Shown: positions 1 to 8,903 of the stretch, in pieces
Numbering within the stretch: position 1 is the first letter of the stretch
Layout: each line of letters opens with the position of its first letter
DNA from: Mycolicibacter arupensis
Lineage (GTDB): Bacteria; Actinomycetota; Actinomycetes; Mycobacteriales; Mycobacteriaceae
Length of the DNA stretch: 64,000 nucleotides
Reading direction: 5' to 3'
Assembly: GCF_002086515.1 (NCBI RefSeq)
Contig: NZ_MVHH01000006.1
Coordinates: 1 to 64,000 of the forward strand
Program-made: the position numbers and the translations under genes
The notes under the pieces: generated by a model
Told to the model about the DNA's origin: nothing
Databases searched by the model: none
Seen by the model: only the letters and a program-made list of their open reading frames with translations

Positions 1-23
1 GGGCCGGGGCAGGGGGCCCGAAA

Positions 24-662
24 CTAGAAAGCGACGGCGCTCTCCTGCGGCAGCACCTGAAAGTCGGCGTGCCCCATCTCGGCCAGCCGGCCGTGATAGA
101 TCCCGCGGGCTTCGCTGGCGATGATGCCCTGATGGATCGGCACCGCGGCGCGCGGTGCCACGGCCCGCAGATAGTCGACCGCCTCGGAGATCTTCATCCA
201 CGGCGCCGCGGCCGGAGCCGCGAGCACATCCACCGGCTCACCGGGGACGAACAGCGCGTCGCCGGGATGCATCAGCCGGGCCGGGTGCCCGTCGTCGCCA
301 ACCAGGTAGGAGATGTTGTCGATCATCGGCAGCTCCGGATGGATCACCGCGTGCTGCCCACCCACCCCGCGCACCCGCAACGGGCCGACGTCAAAGGCGT
401 CACCGACCTGCACCGGCTGCCAGGGCGGGCCCAGCTGCGCGGCGGTCTGGGGGTCGGCATAGAGCGCGGCACCGGGATTGGCATCGATCAGGGCCGGCAG
501 CCTCGCGATGTCGGCGTGGTCGGGGTGCTGATGGGTGACCAGAATGGCCGCCAACCCGGTGATGCCCTCGAAACCGTGCGAGAAGTTGCCGGGGTCGAAC
601 AGGACCGTGGTGCCGCCGAAATCGGCGAGCAGGCAGGAATGGCCGAAATGGGTCAGTTGCAT
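24..662 (-). CDS. UPF0173-type metal-dependent hydrolase (metallo-beta-lactamase fold)
   Basis: A 212-residue cytoplasmic protein of the metallo-beta-lactamase superfamily, with no signal peptide. The metal-binding signature THQHPDHAD is at residues 43-51 (H44, H46, D48, H49). Further candidate ligands are the histidines in GGQHAVIH, MHPGDALF and VPIHQG. This matches small single-domain hydrolases such as Rv0786c, which sits next to purS in M. tuberculosis. The substrate is unknown. The open frame extends far upstream on this strand, but ATG at 662 is chosen because the domain begins at once (MQLTHFGHSC) and upstream codons would run under purS and purQ. It is divergent from purS with an 85 nt gap. 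Confidence 0.85.
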   Translation of the reverse strand: MQLTHFGHSCLLADFGGTTVLFDPGNFSHGFEGITGLAAILVTHQHPDHADIARLPALIDANPGAALYADPQTAAQLGPPWQPVQVGDAFDVGPLRVRGVGGQHAVIHPELPMIDNISYLVGDDGHPARLMHPGDALFVPGEPVDVLAAPAAAPWMKISEAVDYLRAVAPRAAVPIHQGIIASEARGIYHGRLAEMGHADFQVLPQESAVAF

Positions 663-747
663 AGCTAACGATTGTGCGCTCCGGCGCCGCCGACGAGCAT
701 CGGTATTGTTGACCCGACCGATTCCCCGTCGACAGTAGGGAGCACCC

Positions 748-987
748 GTGGCCCGGGTGGTTGTGCACGTGATGCCCAAAGCCGAGATCCTCGACCCGCA
801 AGGGCAGGCCATCGTCGGCGCGCTTTCCCGGCTCGGACACGCCGGAGTGTCGGACGTGCGGCAGGGCAAGCGTTTCGAACTCGAGGTCGACGACTCTGTC
901 GACGACGCCGCACTCGCCGAGATCGCCGAATCGCTGCTGGCCAACACGGTGATCGAAGACTTCACCGTCAGCCGGGAGACCACGTGA
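748..987 (+). CDS. purS: Phosphoribosylformylglycinamidine synthase subunit PurS
   Basis: A 79-residue small subunit of the three-part FGAM synthase, which converts FGAR to FGAM at the fourth step of de novo purine synthesis. PurS bridges the glutaminase PurQ and the synthetase PurL. The protein starts [19 protein letters not shown] and has the family's alternating strand-helix pattern; length is normal. The start is GTG. Its stop codon overlaps the GTG start of purQ (GTGA), so the two are translationally coupled. The other subunit, purL, lies about 5 kb downstream. Confidence 0.95.
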   Translation: MARVVVHVMPKAEILDPQGQAIVGALSRLGHAGVSDVRQGKRFELEVDDSVDDAALAEIAESLLANTVIEDFTVSRETT

Positions 988-1658
988 GCGCCCGGGTTGG
1001 CGTCATCACCTTTCCCGGCACTCTCGACGACGTCGACGCGGCCCGTGCGGTCCGGCTGGTGGGCGCCGAACCCGTCAGCCTCTGGCACGCCGATGCCGAC
1101 CTCAAGGGCGTCGACGCCGTGGTGGTGCCCGGCGGCTTCTCCTACGGTGACTATCTGCGTGCCGGCGCCATCGCCCGCTTCGCCCCCGTGATGGGTGAGG
1201 TGATCGCCGCCGCCAACTCGGGCATGCCGGTCCTGGGCATCTGCAACGGCTTCCAGGTGCTGTGCGAGGCCGGGCTGCTGCCGGGCGCCCTGACCCGCAA
1301 CATCGGCCTGCACTTCGTGTGCCGCGACGTCTGGCTGCGGGTGGCCTCCACCTCGACGGCGTGGACCTCCCGGTTCGAGGATGACGCCGACCTGCTGGTG
1401 CCGCTGAAGTCCGGTGAGGGGCGCTACGTGGCCTCCGAAGCCGTCCTCGACGAGCTGGAGGGCGAGGGGCGCGTGGTGTTCCGCTACCTCGACAACATCA
1501 ACGGCTCGCAGCGCGATATCGCCGGGGTGAGTTCGGCCAACGGACGGGTGGTCGGGCTGATGCCGCATCCCGAGCACGCCATCGAGGCGTTGACCGGTCC
1601 CAGCGACGACGGGCTGGGGCTGTTCTACTCCGCGCTGGACGCGGTGCTCACGGCCTGA
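984..1658 (+). CDS. purQ: Phosphoribosylformylglycinamidine synthase subunit PurQ (glutaminase)
   Basis: A 224-residue class I glutamine amidotransferase that supplies ammonia to PurL. The nucleophile elbow GICNGFQ puts the catalytic cysteine at residue 87. The catalytic His/Glu pair is in MPHPEHA at about residues 195-197. Start GTG at 984 overlaps the purS stop by four bases. The open frame continues upstream to 672, but that part has no homology and would overlap purS, so the internal GTG is chosen. Length agrees with actinobacterial PurQ. Confidence 0.95.
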   Translation: MSARVGVITFPGTLDDVDAARAVRLVGAEPVSLWHADADLKGVDAVVVPGGFSYGDYLRAGAIARFAPVMGEVIAAANSGMPVLGICNGFQVLCEAGLLPGALTRNIGLHFVCRDVWLRVASTSTAWTSRFEDDADLLVPLKSGEGRYVASEAVLDELEGEGRVVFRYLDNINGSQRDIAGVSSANGRVVGLMPHPEHAIEALTGPSDDGLGLFYSALDAVLTA

Positions 1659-1676
1659 CGCCCGCCGGCCGCCGGC

Positions 1677-2366
1677 CTACGGCGCGCGCAGGATGGTGAT
1701 CGTGTTGTCGATCTTCTTGAACGACTTGAACGTCTCTGCGGGCACGCCGAACACCGCCGACAACACCCGCGGCGGCAGCTTGCTCAACGACTCGCCGATC
1801 CCGATGTTGTCCTTGGATTCGGGCGCACTGGTGTTCTGAATGATCAGAATGGTCAAGTCTTCGGTGCCCCGGTTCTCGAAGTAGTGAAAGGAACCCTGGG
1901 GCGCAAACACCACGTCGTTGACGTGCTGATCGAAGCTCTCATGATTGCCATTGCCGTCGATGACGAGCCAGGCCGCGGTGCCCTTGATGACGATGTTGAG
2001 CTCCCAGGCGCTGGGGTGCCAGTGCGGCTCGCGGATTCCGCCGGGTTCCAGCGTGAGCAGCACGATGCTCGCCTCTTGGCCCTTGAGGATCGGGAAGTTG
2101 TCCTCGCTGGCCTGCTTGAATGAGCCGCCGTCGTAGTTGTTGCTGGCCTGCTCGCCCAGTCGGAACAGGTGCGACTGCGTCGTGATGGTCTCCGACGGAA
2201 TGCGGGGATTGCCAAAACGGGCCGCATCATCGGTCATGGACTCTTCCTTACCTGTGCGGAAACTCGGCGTTCCGGTGGCGATAACGCGGTCGACTCCGGC
2301 GCCGGTCATGGCTGCGGCCCCGGCCAGGCTGGCTCCGCCCAAGACTTTGCGTCGATTGATTGGCAT
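1677..2366 (-). CDS. Tat-exported single-cupin protein (oxalate decarboxylase-like)
   Basis: A 229-residue protein. The N-terminus (MPINRRKVLGGASLAGAAAM) carries a twin-arginine pair at residues 5-6 followed by an Ala/Gly-rich hydrophobic stretch, suggesting Tat export of a folded metalloprotein. The cupin core has H115, H117 and E122 in EPHWHPSAWELN and a fourth likely ligand H161 in GSFHYFEN, the HxH(x4)E...H pattern of germin and oxalate-decarboxylase metal sites. Only one cupin domain is present, whereas classical oxalate decarboxylases have two. Enzyme activity is therefore unproven. The open frame extends to 2453, but the ATG at 2366 places the Tat motif correctly. It lies 52 nt downstream of the catalase-like gene on the same strand. 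Confidence 0.75.
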   Translation of the reverse strand: MPINRRKVLGGASLAGAAAMTGAGVDRVIATGTPSFRTGKEESMTDDAARFGNPRIPSETITTQSHLFRLGEQASNNYDGGSFKQASEDNFPILKGQEASIVLLTLEPGGIREPHWHPSAWELNIVIKGTAAWLVIDGNGNHESFDQHVNDVVFAPQGSFHYFENRGTEDLTILIIQNTSAPESKDNIGIGESLSKLPPRVLSAVFGVPAETFKSFKKIDNTITILRAP

Positions 2367-2418
2367 CGTCTGAAAGTACGCGCAGGTAGGCCGATTTCGC
2401 CAGGGTTTTGCCGCGGGA

Positions 2419-3360
2419 TCAGGCCGGTGGTGCCTCAGCGCCGCGCCCCACACCGGTGCGCAGTTTGACCGACGCGGAATAGGCTTGGCTTCGAAACTTC
2501 AGCACCGGGTCGTCGGAGGGCTCGATACCCTCGGTGACTCGCGTCGGGTCGAACACCACGATGTCATCGCCGTGCTCACGTTCGGTGTCGAGTCCGATGA
2601 TGTCGATGGTCCCCACCGTGGCGTACTCGGTACTCGCCCAGGGCATCGAGGGATCGACCGTCGAGTCGTTCGGGCCGGCGAGCTGCACGCGGAAATCGAA
2701 TCGCACCGGCCCGTTCGCCAGCCGATCGTTCAACTCCGCGGTGAGAAAGTCGGCGTCGTTGGCTGCACCCGCCGCCGTGGACAGAAACTGTTCCCCGGCC
2801 GCGGGGGTCAGGTGGTAGCGAACGTAGCGGGCGCCACCGTCGGCGGCCGCCCAGCGAAACGCGTGCAATCCGTGGTACTCCACGGTGGCGTAACTCGCCG
2901 GGATCCGGTTGGCGGCGCGCAGCACCGGCAAGGCCCGCAGCAGGCGGGGGTGGGTGAGTAGGTACCCGGCCATCCGAAGCGGGGCCGTAGGACCTGGCCG
3001 CGACGCCCGCAGCAGATCGATGAAACCGTCCGGAGTGCTGGAGACGAATAACCGCGCCGTCTGGGTGGACACGTCGGTGGTGGATCCGTTGGGCAGCGTG
3101 AACTTCACCGCCATACCGCGCACCCCCGGCGCTCCGTCGCGCTGCGCCGGGTCGCCCGAACCGTTCGAGAACCTGATCAATGTGGGCACCGCAGACCCAT
3201 CGAGATGCTGTGCGTAAGAGAGCGTCCGAGCCTCAGGTGTTGCCCGGAAGGTGCCGCGATACAACGTCCCCTTGGCGTGTAACGCGCGGCATCCAGGTTG
3301 TGCGCCGCCGGCATCCCGGATCACCTGCATTGCTTGGTCGGGCGTGACTGGGTCGCTCAT
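2419..3360 (-). CDS. Small catalase-family heme peroxidase
   Basis: A 313-residue protein with the catalase fold signatures but much shorter than a true catalase (about 480 or more). RFSNGSGDPAQRDGAPGVRG corresponds to the catalase distal-side segment. FDPTRVTEGIEPSDDPVLKF followed by R-S-Q-A-Y corresponds to the proximal region with the RxxxY tyrosine heme ligand. It belongs with the small catalase-related peroxidases of mycobacteria (MAP-2744c type), which act as organic-peroxide peroxidases with little catalase activity. No targeting peptide is visible. It shares its strand with the encapsulin/DyP pair upstream (86 nt gap) and the cupin downstream, so an oxidative-stress grouping is plausible. 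Confidence 0.8.
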   Translation of the reverse strand: MSDPVTPDQAMQVIRDAGGAQPGCRALHAKGTLYRGTFRATPEARTLSYAQHLDGSAVPTLIRFSNGSGDPAQRDGAPGVRGMAVKFTLPNGSTTDVSTQTARLFVSSTPDGFIDLLRASRPGPTAPLRMAGYLLTHPRLLRALPVLRAANRIPASYATVEYHGLHAFRWAAADGGARYVRYHLTPAAGEQFLSTAAGAANDADFLTAELNDRLANGPVRFDFRVQLAGPNDSTVDPSMPWASTEYATVGTIDIIGLDTEREHGDDIVVFDPTRVTEGIEPSDDPVLKFRSQAYSASVKLRTGVGRGAEAPPA

Positions 3361-3445
3361 CTGCCCAGGCTATGCGCCCATCGCCCAGCGATGCGGCGGT
3401 TTCACCGAGCACCGACTCACGCACCCGGCCCCTCCCGTTGTGCCC

Positions 3446-4243
3446 CTAGGGGTTCAGGGCCACCGCCGCCTCGGCGGTGTAGCACAGGAAAGTCAGCGTC
3501 TCCTGCAGGTAGAGCTGCACATTCTCGGCATCGTGGGATAGATAACCGATGGCCACGTCGGTGCCCAGCCGCAGATCGAAGTCGCCGCCGCGGGTGGTCA
3601 ACACAAACGCGCCGTCGATCGCGGGCGCCCAGATGATGTCGCCGTCGACCAGTCGGTTCAGGTGCTCCAGGATCGGATAGCCGTGATCGGAGGTCTCAGC
3701 GACCTTGGTGTAGGCGTCGGCCGAGAGCAACACCGAGTACGGCCCGTCCACCCCGGCCAGCCGCAACGCCGACAGGGCCTGGCTGATCACGTCCGGGATC
3801 CCGCGCGGGTCCTGCGGCAGCGGCAGCGCAGCGTTCGAGCTGGCGCTGCGGATGCCCTCAACCGCGGCGTCCGGATAGCCGCCGAAGATGATCCGGTCTT
3901 CGGCGAATGCCAGCTTCTTGGCTGCTGCTTTCACCGGGTCCCAGTCGGGGTCCTGCGAACCCCGTTCGACATCGTCGATCTCGGTGCGCGACAGGGTGAA
4001 CGGAACCCGCAGGCGCACCAGCGGTTTGCTGTCGCGCAGGTGCGCCTCGACGCCGTCGCCCGGGGCGCCGATGCCGGTCAGCCGTCCGGTGCCCACGGCC
4101 GCGGCGGTCGGCCCGGCCGGCTCGCTCACGTCGACCACCCGGCGGCCGGCGATGTGCCGCTTGAACGTTCGGGTTGCCTCCTGCTCGATATCGGCCCAGG
4201 CGGCTTCGGTGACCGGGGCCAGATCGCGGTACAGGTTGTTCAT
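3446..4243 (-). CDS. Family 1 encapsulin nanocompartment shell protein (Cfp29 type)
   Basis: A 265-residue HK97-fold shell protein, exactly the length of mycobacterial Cfp29 (Rv0798c). It begins [20 protein letters not shown] and ends with ETLTFLCYTAEAAVALNP, both typical of the family. It self-assembles into an icosahedral protein shell that packages a peroxidase. ATG at 4243 overlaps the stop of the upstream DyP gene by four bases (ATGA), showing an operon with coupled translation. The open frame continues upstream in the DyP gene and is ignored. Confidence 0.95.
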   Translation of the reverse strand: MNNLYRDLAPVTEAAWADIEQEATRTFKRHIAGRRVVDVSEPAGPTAAAVGTGRLTGIGAPGDGVEAHLRDSKPLVRLRVPFTLSRTEIDDVERGSQDPDWDPVKAAAKKLAFAEDRIIFGGYPDAAVEGIRSASSNAALPLPQDPRGIPDVISQALSALRLAGVDGPYSVLLSADAYTKVAETSDHGYPILEHLNRLVDGDIIWAPAIDGAFVLTTRGGDFDLRLGTDVAIGYLSHDAENVQLYLQETLTFLCYTAEAAVALNP

Positions 4244-5259
4244 TGCGAGGTTCCTTTCAGGCTGCCGATGTTCAAGGAGCCTTGAACGCCGGTGGTCTCG
4301 ACGGGCGCGGAGGCGGTGGGAGCCGCCACGCCCGGAAGCGGCGGCGGATCCTCGAGGAAGTCGGCGGTGGGGGTGAAGAAGAGCCCGCCGGTGAGTGCGG
4401 TGGAGAAGTCCAGAATGCGGTCGGTGTTTCCCGGCGGGTCGCCGACAAACATGTTGTGCAGCATCCTTTCGGTGATCTCCGGGTCCCGCGCGTAGGCGAT
4501 GTAGTACGTCCCGGACTCGCCGGAACCGACCGTGCCGAACGGCATGTTGTGCCGCACGATGTCCAGCTCGTTGCCGTCCTCGTCGGTGATGACGTTCAGC
4601 GCGATATGGGAATTGGCCGGCTTCACCGCGTCGTCGAACTCGATGTCGTCGGCCTTGGTCCGGCCGATCACCCGCTCTTGTTCGGTGACCGGCAGCGCCT
4701 CCCACGCCGCCATGTCGTGCACATACTTCTGGATGTGCACATAGGAGCCGCCGGCGAAGTCCGGGTCTTCGTCACCGATCGCGGTGGCCGCCACCGCTTC
4801 GTCGTCGACCGGATTCTCGGTACCGTCGACGAAGCCGAGCAGGTCGCGATTGTCGAAGAACCGGAAACCGTGCACCTCGTCGACCACCGTGATCGCACCG
4901 GCCATCGCCTTGACGATCCGGCCGGCCAACTCGAAGCAGACGTCCATGGTCTCACCCTTGATGTGAAACAGCAGGTCCCCCGGGGTGGCCGGAGCGGTGT
5001 GCCGCGGACCGGTCAGCGCGACGAACGGATGCAGCCGCGCCGGCCGCGGCCCGGCGAACAGCCGGTCCCAGGCATCCGAGCCGATCGAGGTCACCAGAGA
5101 CAGTCGCTTGGTCGGGTCGCGGAAGCCGATAGCGCGCGCGAAACCCGCCAGGTCGGGCAGGGCGTCGCGCACGGTTGTCTCGCCGCCCTCATCGATGGTG
5201 GCCACCAGGAAGATGGCCGCACAGGTCAGGGGCGCGGTCACGGGCTGAACGGACGGCAC
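4240..5259 (-). CDS. Dye-decolorizing peroxidase (DyP), encapsulin cargo
   Basis: A 339-residue B-type DyP heme peroxidase. Expected active-site residues are present: distal Asp in GFVDGTENP (about D145), proximal heme His in NSHIALNV (about H218), and distal Arg in IVRHNMPFG (about R236). The C-terminus is a Pro/Ala-rich linker followed by [10 protein letters not shown], the short hydrophobic encapsulation peptide that docks cargo inside the shell encoded by the next gene. GTG at 5259 is chosen because [11 protein letters not shown] matches mycobacterial DyP N-termini and an AGGG lies 9 nt upstream. The longer frame to 5346 would overlap the divergent pepC start. Confidence 0.92.
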   Translation of the reverse strand: MPSVQPVTAPLTCAAIFLVATIDEGGETTVRDALPDLAGFARAIGFRDPTKRLSLVTSIGSDAWDRLFAGPRPARLHPFVALTGPRHTAPATPGDLLFHIKGETMDVCFELAGRIVKAMAGAITVVDEVHGFRFFDNRDLLGFVDGTENPVDDEAVAATAIGDEDPDFAGGSYVHIQKYVHDMAAWEALPVTEQERVIGRTKADDIEFDDAVKPANSHIALNVITDEDGNELDIVRHNMPFGTVGSGESGTYYIAYARDPEITERMLHNMFVGDPPGNTDRILDFSTALTGGLFFTPTADFLEDPPPLPGVAAPTASAPVETTGVQGSLNIGSLKGTSQ

Positions 5260-5311
5260 AGTATCGACCCTAACGCCCCGTCGGGGGTACGGATGCGAAA
5301 GACTTGAGCCC

Positions 5312-6580
5312 ATGGCCGCCACCGCAACCGGATTGTGCGAGTTCATCGACGCCTCACCGTCGCCGTTTCACGTCTGTGTCACGGTTGCCGAGCGGCTGCG
5401 CTCCGCCGGTTACACGCAGGTGGCCGAGACCGATCGCTGGCCGGCCACGCCCGGGCGGTACTTCACCATCCGCGCCGGATCGCTGATCGCCTGGGATGGC
5501 GGCGCCAGTACCCCGGCCACCCCGTTCCGGATCGTCGGCGCGCATACCGACAGCCCGAACCTACGGGTCAAACAACACCCCGCACGGGAAGTCGCCGGGT
5601 GGCAGCTGGTGACGCTGGCGCCCTATGGCGGCGCCTGGCTGAACTCCTGGCTGGACCGGGACCTGGGGATCAGCGGGCGGCTCTCGGTGCTCGACTCGGC
5701 TCGCGACACCGGGATCATGCACCACGTGGTCCGCATCGACGAGCCGATCCTGCGGGTGCCGCAACTGGCCATCCACCTGGCCGAGGACCGCGCCGCGGTC
5801 AAGCTGGACCCCCAGCGCCACGTCAACGCGGTCTGGGGAGATGGCCGGTCCCCGGACTTCCTCGGATACGTGGCGCAGCGCGCCGGCGTGGAGCCCCGCG
5901 ACGTTCTGGGGTTCGATCTGATGACCCACGACCTGGCGCCGTCGGCGGTGACCGGTCTCGGCGGCGAGTTCGTCAGCGCGCCGCGGCTGGACAACCAGGC
6001 CAGCTGCTACGCCGGACTGCAGGCGCTGCTGACCGCGAAGTCCGACCGGTATCTTCCGGTGCTGGTGCTGTTCGACCACGAGGAGGTCGGGTCGACATCG
6101 GATCACGGCGCCCAGTCCGATCTGCTGCGCGTGGTCCTGGAGCGCATCACCCTGGCCGCCGGCGGGGATCGGGAGGACTTCCTGCGGCGGCTGACCGCCT
6201 CCACGCTGGCCTCGGCGGACATGGCGCACGCCACCCACCCCAACTACCCGGACCGGCACGAACCGGGCCATCAGATCGCGGTCAACGCCGGCCCGGTGCT
6301 CAAGGTGCAGCCCAACCTGCGCTATGCCACCGACGGGCGCACCGCCGCCACCTTCGCGCTGGCCTGCGACCAGGCGGAAGTGGCACTGCAGCGTTACGAG
6401 CATCGCGCCGACCTGCCCTGCGGATCGACCATCGGCCCGATGAGCGCCGCGTGCACCGGGATTCCCACCGTCGACGTAGGCGCTCCCCAGCTGGCCATGC
6501 ATTCCGCGCGGGAGCTGATGGGCGCCCACGACGTGGCCTCCTATGCGGCGGCTCTGGCGGCCTTCCTGGCGCCGGAATGA
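5312..6580 (+). CDS. pepC: M18 family aminopeptidase (aspartyl-type)
   Basis: A 422-residue dinuclear-zinc aminopeptidase of the M18 family, homologous to mycobacterial PepC (Rv0800). It removes N-terminal residues from peptides in the cytoplasm. Metal and catalytic signatures are visible: [12 protein letters not shown] (zinc His and Asp), [20 protein letters not shown] (catalytic Glu pair), and the C-terminal [13 protein letters not shown] zinc histidine. Length is normal. It is divergent from the DyP gene with 52 nt between the starts, and followed 22 nt later by purL. Confidence 0.93.
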   Translation: MAATATGLCEFIDASPSPFHVCVTVAERLRSAGYTQVAETDRWPATPGRYFTIRAGSLIAWDGGASTPATPFRIVGAHTDSPNLRVKQHPAREVAGWQLVTLAPYGGAWLNSWLDRDLGISGRLSVLDSARDTGIMHHVVRIDEPILRVPQLAIHLAEDRAAVKLDPQRHVNAVWGDGRSPDFLGYVAQRAGVEPRDVLGFDLMTHDLAPSAVTGLGGEFVSAPRLDNQASCYAGLQALLTAKSDRYLPVLVLFDHEEVGSTSDHGAQSDLLRVVLERITLAAGGDREDFLRRLTASTLASADMAHATHPNYPDRHEPGHQIAVNAGPVLKVQPNLRYATDGRTAATFALACDQAEVALQRYEHRADLPCGSTIGPMSAACTGIPTVDVGAPQLAMHSARELMGAHDVASYAAALAAFLAPE

Positions 6581-6602
6581 GCCGAAAACGGTGCCATAGA
6601 CT

Positions 6603-8897
6603 GTGCCCGTGACGCCCCCGACCACACTGGACACCGTCGAACACGCCGCTGCAACGCCCGAGCACCCGCAACCGTTCGCCGAGTTGGGTCTCAAGGACGA
6701 CGAGTACCAGCGCATCCGCGACATTCTGGGCCGCCGCCCCACCGACGCCGAGCTCGCGATGTACTCGGTGATGTGGAGCGAGCACTGCTCCTACAAGTCC
6801 TCCAAGGTGCACCTGCGCTACTTCGGGGAGACCACCACCGACGAGATGCGCAAGGCCATGCTGGCCGGTATCGGCGAGAACGCCGGTGTGGTCGACATCG
6901 GTGACGGCTGGGCGGTCACCTTCAAGGTGGAGTCGCACAACCACCCGTCCTACGTGGAGCCCTACCAGGGGGCGGCCACCGGCGTGGGAGGCATCGTGCG
7001 CGACATCATGGCGATGGGTGCCCGCCCGGTCGCGGTGATGGACCAGCTGCGTTTCGGTGCCGCCGACGCCCCGGACACCCGCCGGGTGCTCGACGGAGTG
7101 GTACGCGGCATCGGCGGCTACGGCAACTCCCTGGGACTGCCCAACATCGGCGGCGAAACCATCTTCGACCCGTGCTACGCGGGCAACCCGCTGGTCAACG
7201 CGCTGTGCGTCGGTGTGCTCAAGAAGGAAGACCTGCACCTGGCGTTCGCCTCCGGTGCCGGAAACAAGATCATCTTGTTCGGGGCGCGTACCGGTCTCGA
7301 CGGCATCGGCGGGGTGTCGGTGCTGGCCTCGGACACCTTCGGCGGCGACGAGAGCGGGGCCGGTCGCAAGAAGCTTCCGTCGGTTCAGGTCGGGGACCCG
7401 TTCACCGAGAAGGTGCTGATCGAGTGCTGCCTGGAGCTGTACGCCGCCAAGCTGGTGGTCGGCATTCAGGATCTCGGTGGCGCCGGGTTGTCCTGCGCCA
7501 CTTCTGAGTTGGCATCCGCCGGGGACGGCGGAATGGCTATCGAGCTGGAGAAGGTGCCGCTGCGTGCGGCCAACATGACTCCCGCGGAGGTGCTCTCCAG
7601 CGAGTCGCAGGAGCGCATGTGCGCCGTGGTCACCCCGGATAACGTCGACGCGTTCATGGCGGTGTGCGCCAAGTGGGACGTGCTCGCCACCGTGATCGGC
7701 GAGGTCACCGACGGCGACCGCCTGAAGATCACCTGGCATGGCCAGACCGTCGTGGACGTCCCGCCCCGCACCGTGGCCCACGAAGGCCCGATCTATCAGC
7801 GTCCGGTCGCGCGCCCCGATACCCAGGACGCGCTGAACTCGGACCGCTCGGACAAGCTGCCGCGGCCGGCCACCGGGGAGGAGCTGCGCGCGACTCTGCT
7901 TGCGCTGCTGGGCAGCCCGCACCTGTGCAGCCGGGCGTTCATCACCGAGCAGTACGACCGCTACGTGCGCGGCAACACCGTGCTGGCCGAGCACGCCGAC
8001 GGCGGAATGCTGCGCATCGACGAGACGTCCGGGCGCGGGATCACGATCTCCACCGACGCCTCGGGCCGCTACACCAAGCTCGACCCCTACACCGGGGCAC
8101 AGTTGGCGCTGGCCGAGGCGTACCGCAACGTGGCCGTCACCGGCGCCACCCCGATCGCCGTCACCAACTGCCTGAACTTCGGTTCCCCGGAAGACCCCGG
8201 GGTGATGTGGCAGTTCGCCGAGGCCGTGCGCGGTCTGGCCGATGGCTGTGCGGCTCTGGGGATTCCGGTCACCGGAGGCAATGTCAGCTTCTACAACCAG
8301 ACCGGCGCCACCCCCATTCACCCGACGCCCGTGGTCGGAGTGCTCGGTGTCATCGACGATGTGGGTCGCCGCATTCCGACCGCCTTCGGGGTCGAACCGG
8401 GCGAGACACTGATCCTGCTCGGCGACACCCGCGACGAGTTCGACGGTTCGATCTGGGCGCAGGTCACCGGCGAACACCTGGGCGGCCTGCCCCCAAAGGT
8501 CGACCTAGCGCGCGAGCAGTTGCTCGCCGAGGTGCTCAGTGCGGCATCGCGCGACGGTCTGGTGTCAGCCGCGCACGACCTCAGTGAGGGCGGCCTGATC
8601 CAGGCCGTGGTCGAATCCTCGATCGCCGGTGAGACCGGTTGCCGCATCCTGCTTCCCGAGGACGCCGATCCATTCGTGTTTCTGTTCTCCGAGTCCGCGG
8701 GCAGGGTGCTGGTGGCGGTGCCGCGCACCGAGGAGAGCAGATTCCGCTCCATGTGCGAGGCACGTGGCCTGCCGGCCACCCGCGTCGGCGTGGTGGACCA
8801 GGCCTCGCAGGAGGTGGAGGTTCAGGGCCAGTTCCGTGTGTCGCTGGCCGAACTGCGCAGCACTTCCGAGGCTGTGCTGCCGGGGATATTCGGATAG
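6603..8897 (+). CDS. purL: Phosphoribosylformylglycinamidine synthase subunit PurL
   Basis: A 764-residue ATP-dependent synthetase subunit of small-type FGAM synthase, working with PurS and PurQ. It has two tandem AIRS-like halves. Typical segments are [51 protein letters not shown], and [14 protein letters not shown] with [10 protein letters not shown] in the second half. The start is GTG at 6603, with a second GTG at 6609 equally possible; no convincing Shine-Dalgarno separates them. In M. tuberculosis two small genes lie between pepC and purL; here they are absent. Confidence 0.96.
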   Translation: MPVTPPTTLDTVEHAAATPEHPQPFAELGLKDDEYQRIRDILGRRPTDAELAMYSVMWSEHCSYKSSKVHLRYFGETTTDEMRKAMLAGIGENAGVVDIGDGWAVTFKVESHNHPSYVEPYQGAATGVGGIVRDIMAMGARPVAVMDQLRFGAADAPDTRRVLDGVVRGIGGYGNSLGLPNIGGETIFDPCYAGNPLVNALCVGVLKKEDLHLAFASGAGNKIILFGARTGLDGIGGVSVLASDTFGGDESGAGRKKLPSVQVGDPFTEKVLIECCLELYAAKLVVGIQDLGGAGLSCATSELASAGDGGMAIELEKVPLRAANMTPAEVLSSESQERMCAVVTPDNVDAFMAVCAKWDVLATVIGEVTDGDRLKITWHGQTVVDVPPRTVAHEGPIYQRPVARPDTQDALNSDRSDKLPRPATGEELRATLLALLGSPHLCSRAFITEQYDRYVRGNTVLAEHADGGMLRIDETSGRGITISTDASGRYTKLDPYTGAQLALAEAYRNVAVTGATPIAVTNCLNFGSPEDPGVMWQFAEAVRGLADGCAALGIPVTGGNVSFYNQTGATPIHPTPVVGVLGVIDDVGRRIPTAFGVEPGETLILLGDTRDEFDGSIWAQVTGEHLGGLPPKVDLAREQLLAEVLSAASRDGLVSAAHDLSEGGLIQAVVESSIAGETGCRILLPEDADPFVFLFSESAGRVLVAVPRTEESRFRSMCEARGLPATRVGVVDQASQEVEVQGQFRVSLAELRSTSEAVLPGIFG

Positions 8898-8903
8898 ACC
8901 GGC

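Noticed and set aside
1..23. G/C-rich start of the window resembling a hairpin
   Set aside because: Pairing is weak and the sequence is cut by the window edge.
6300..8477. 725-codon open frame antisense to purL
   Set aside because: It is a GC-skew shadow of purL: Gly/His/Arg-rich, no recognisable domain, while purL is fully conserved.
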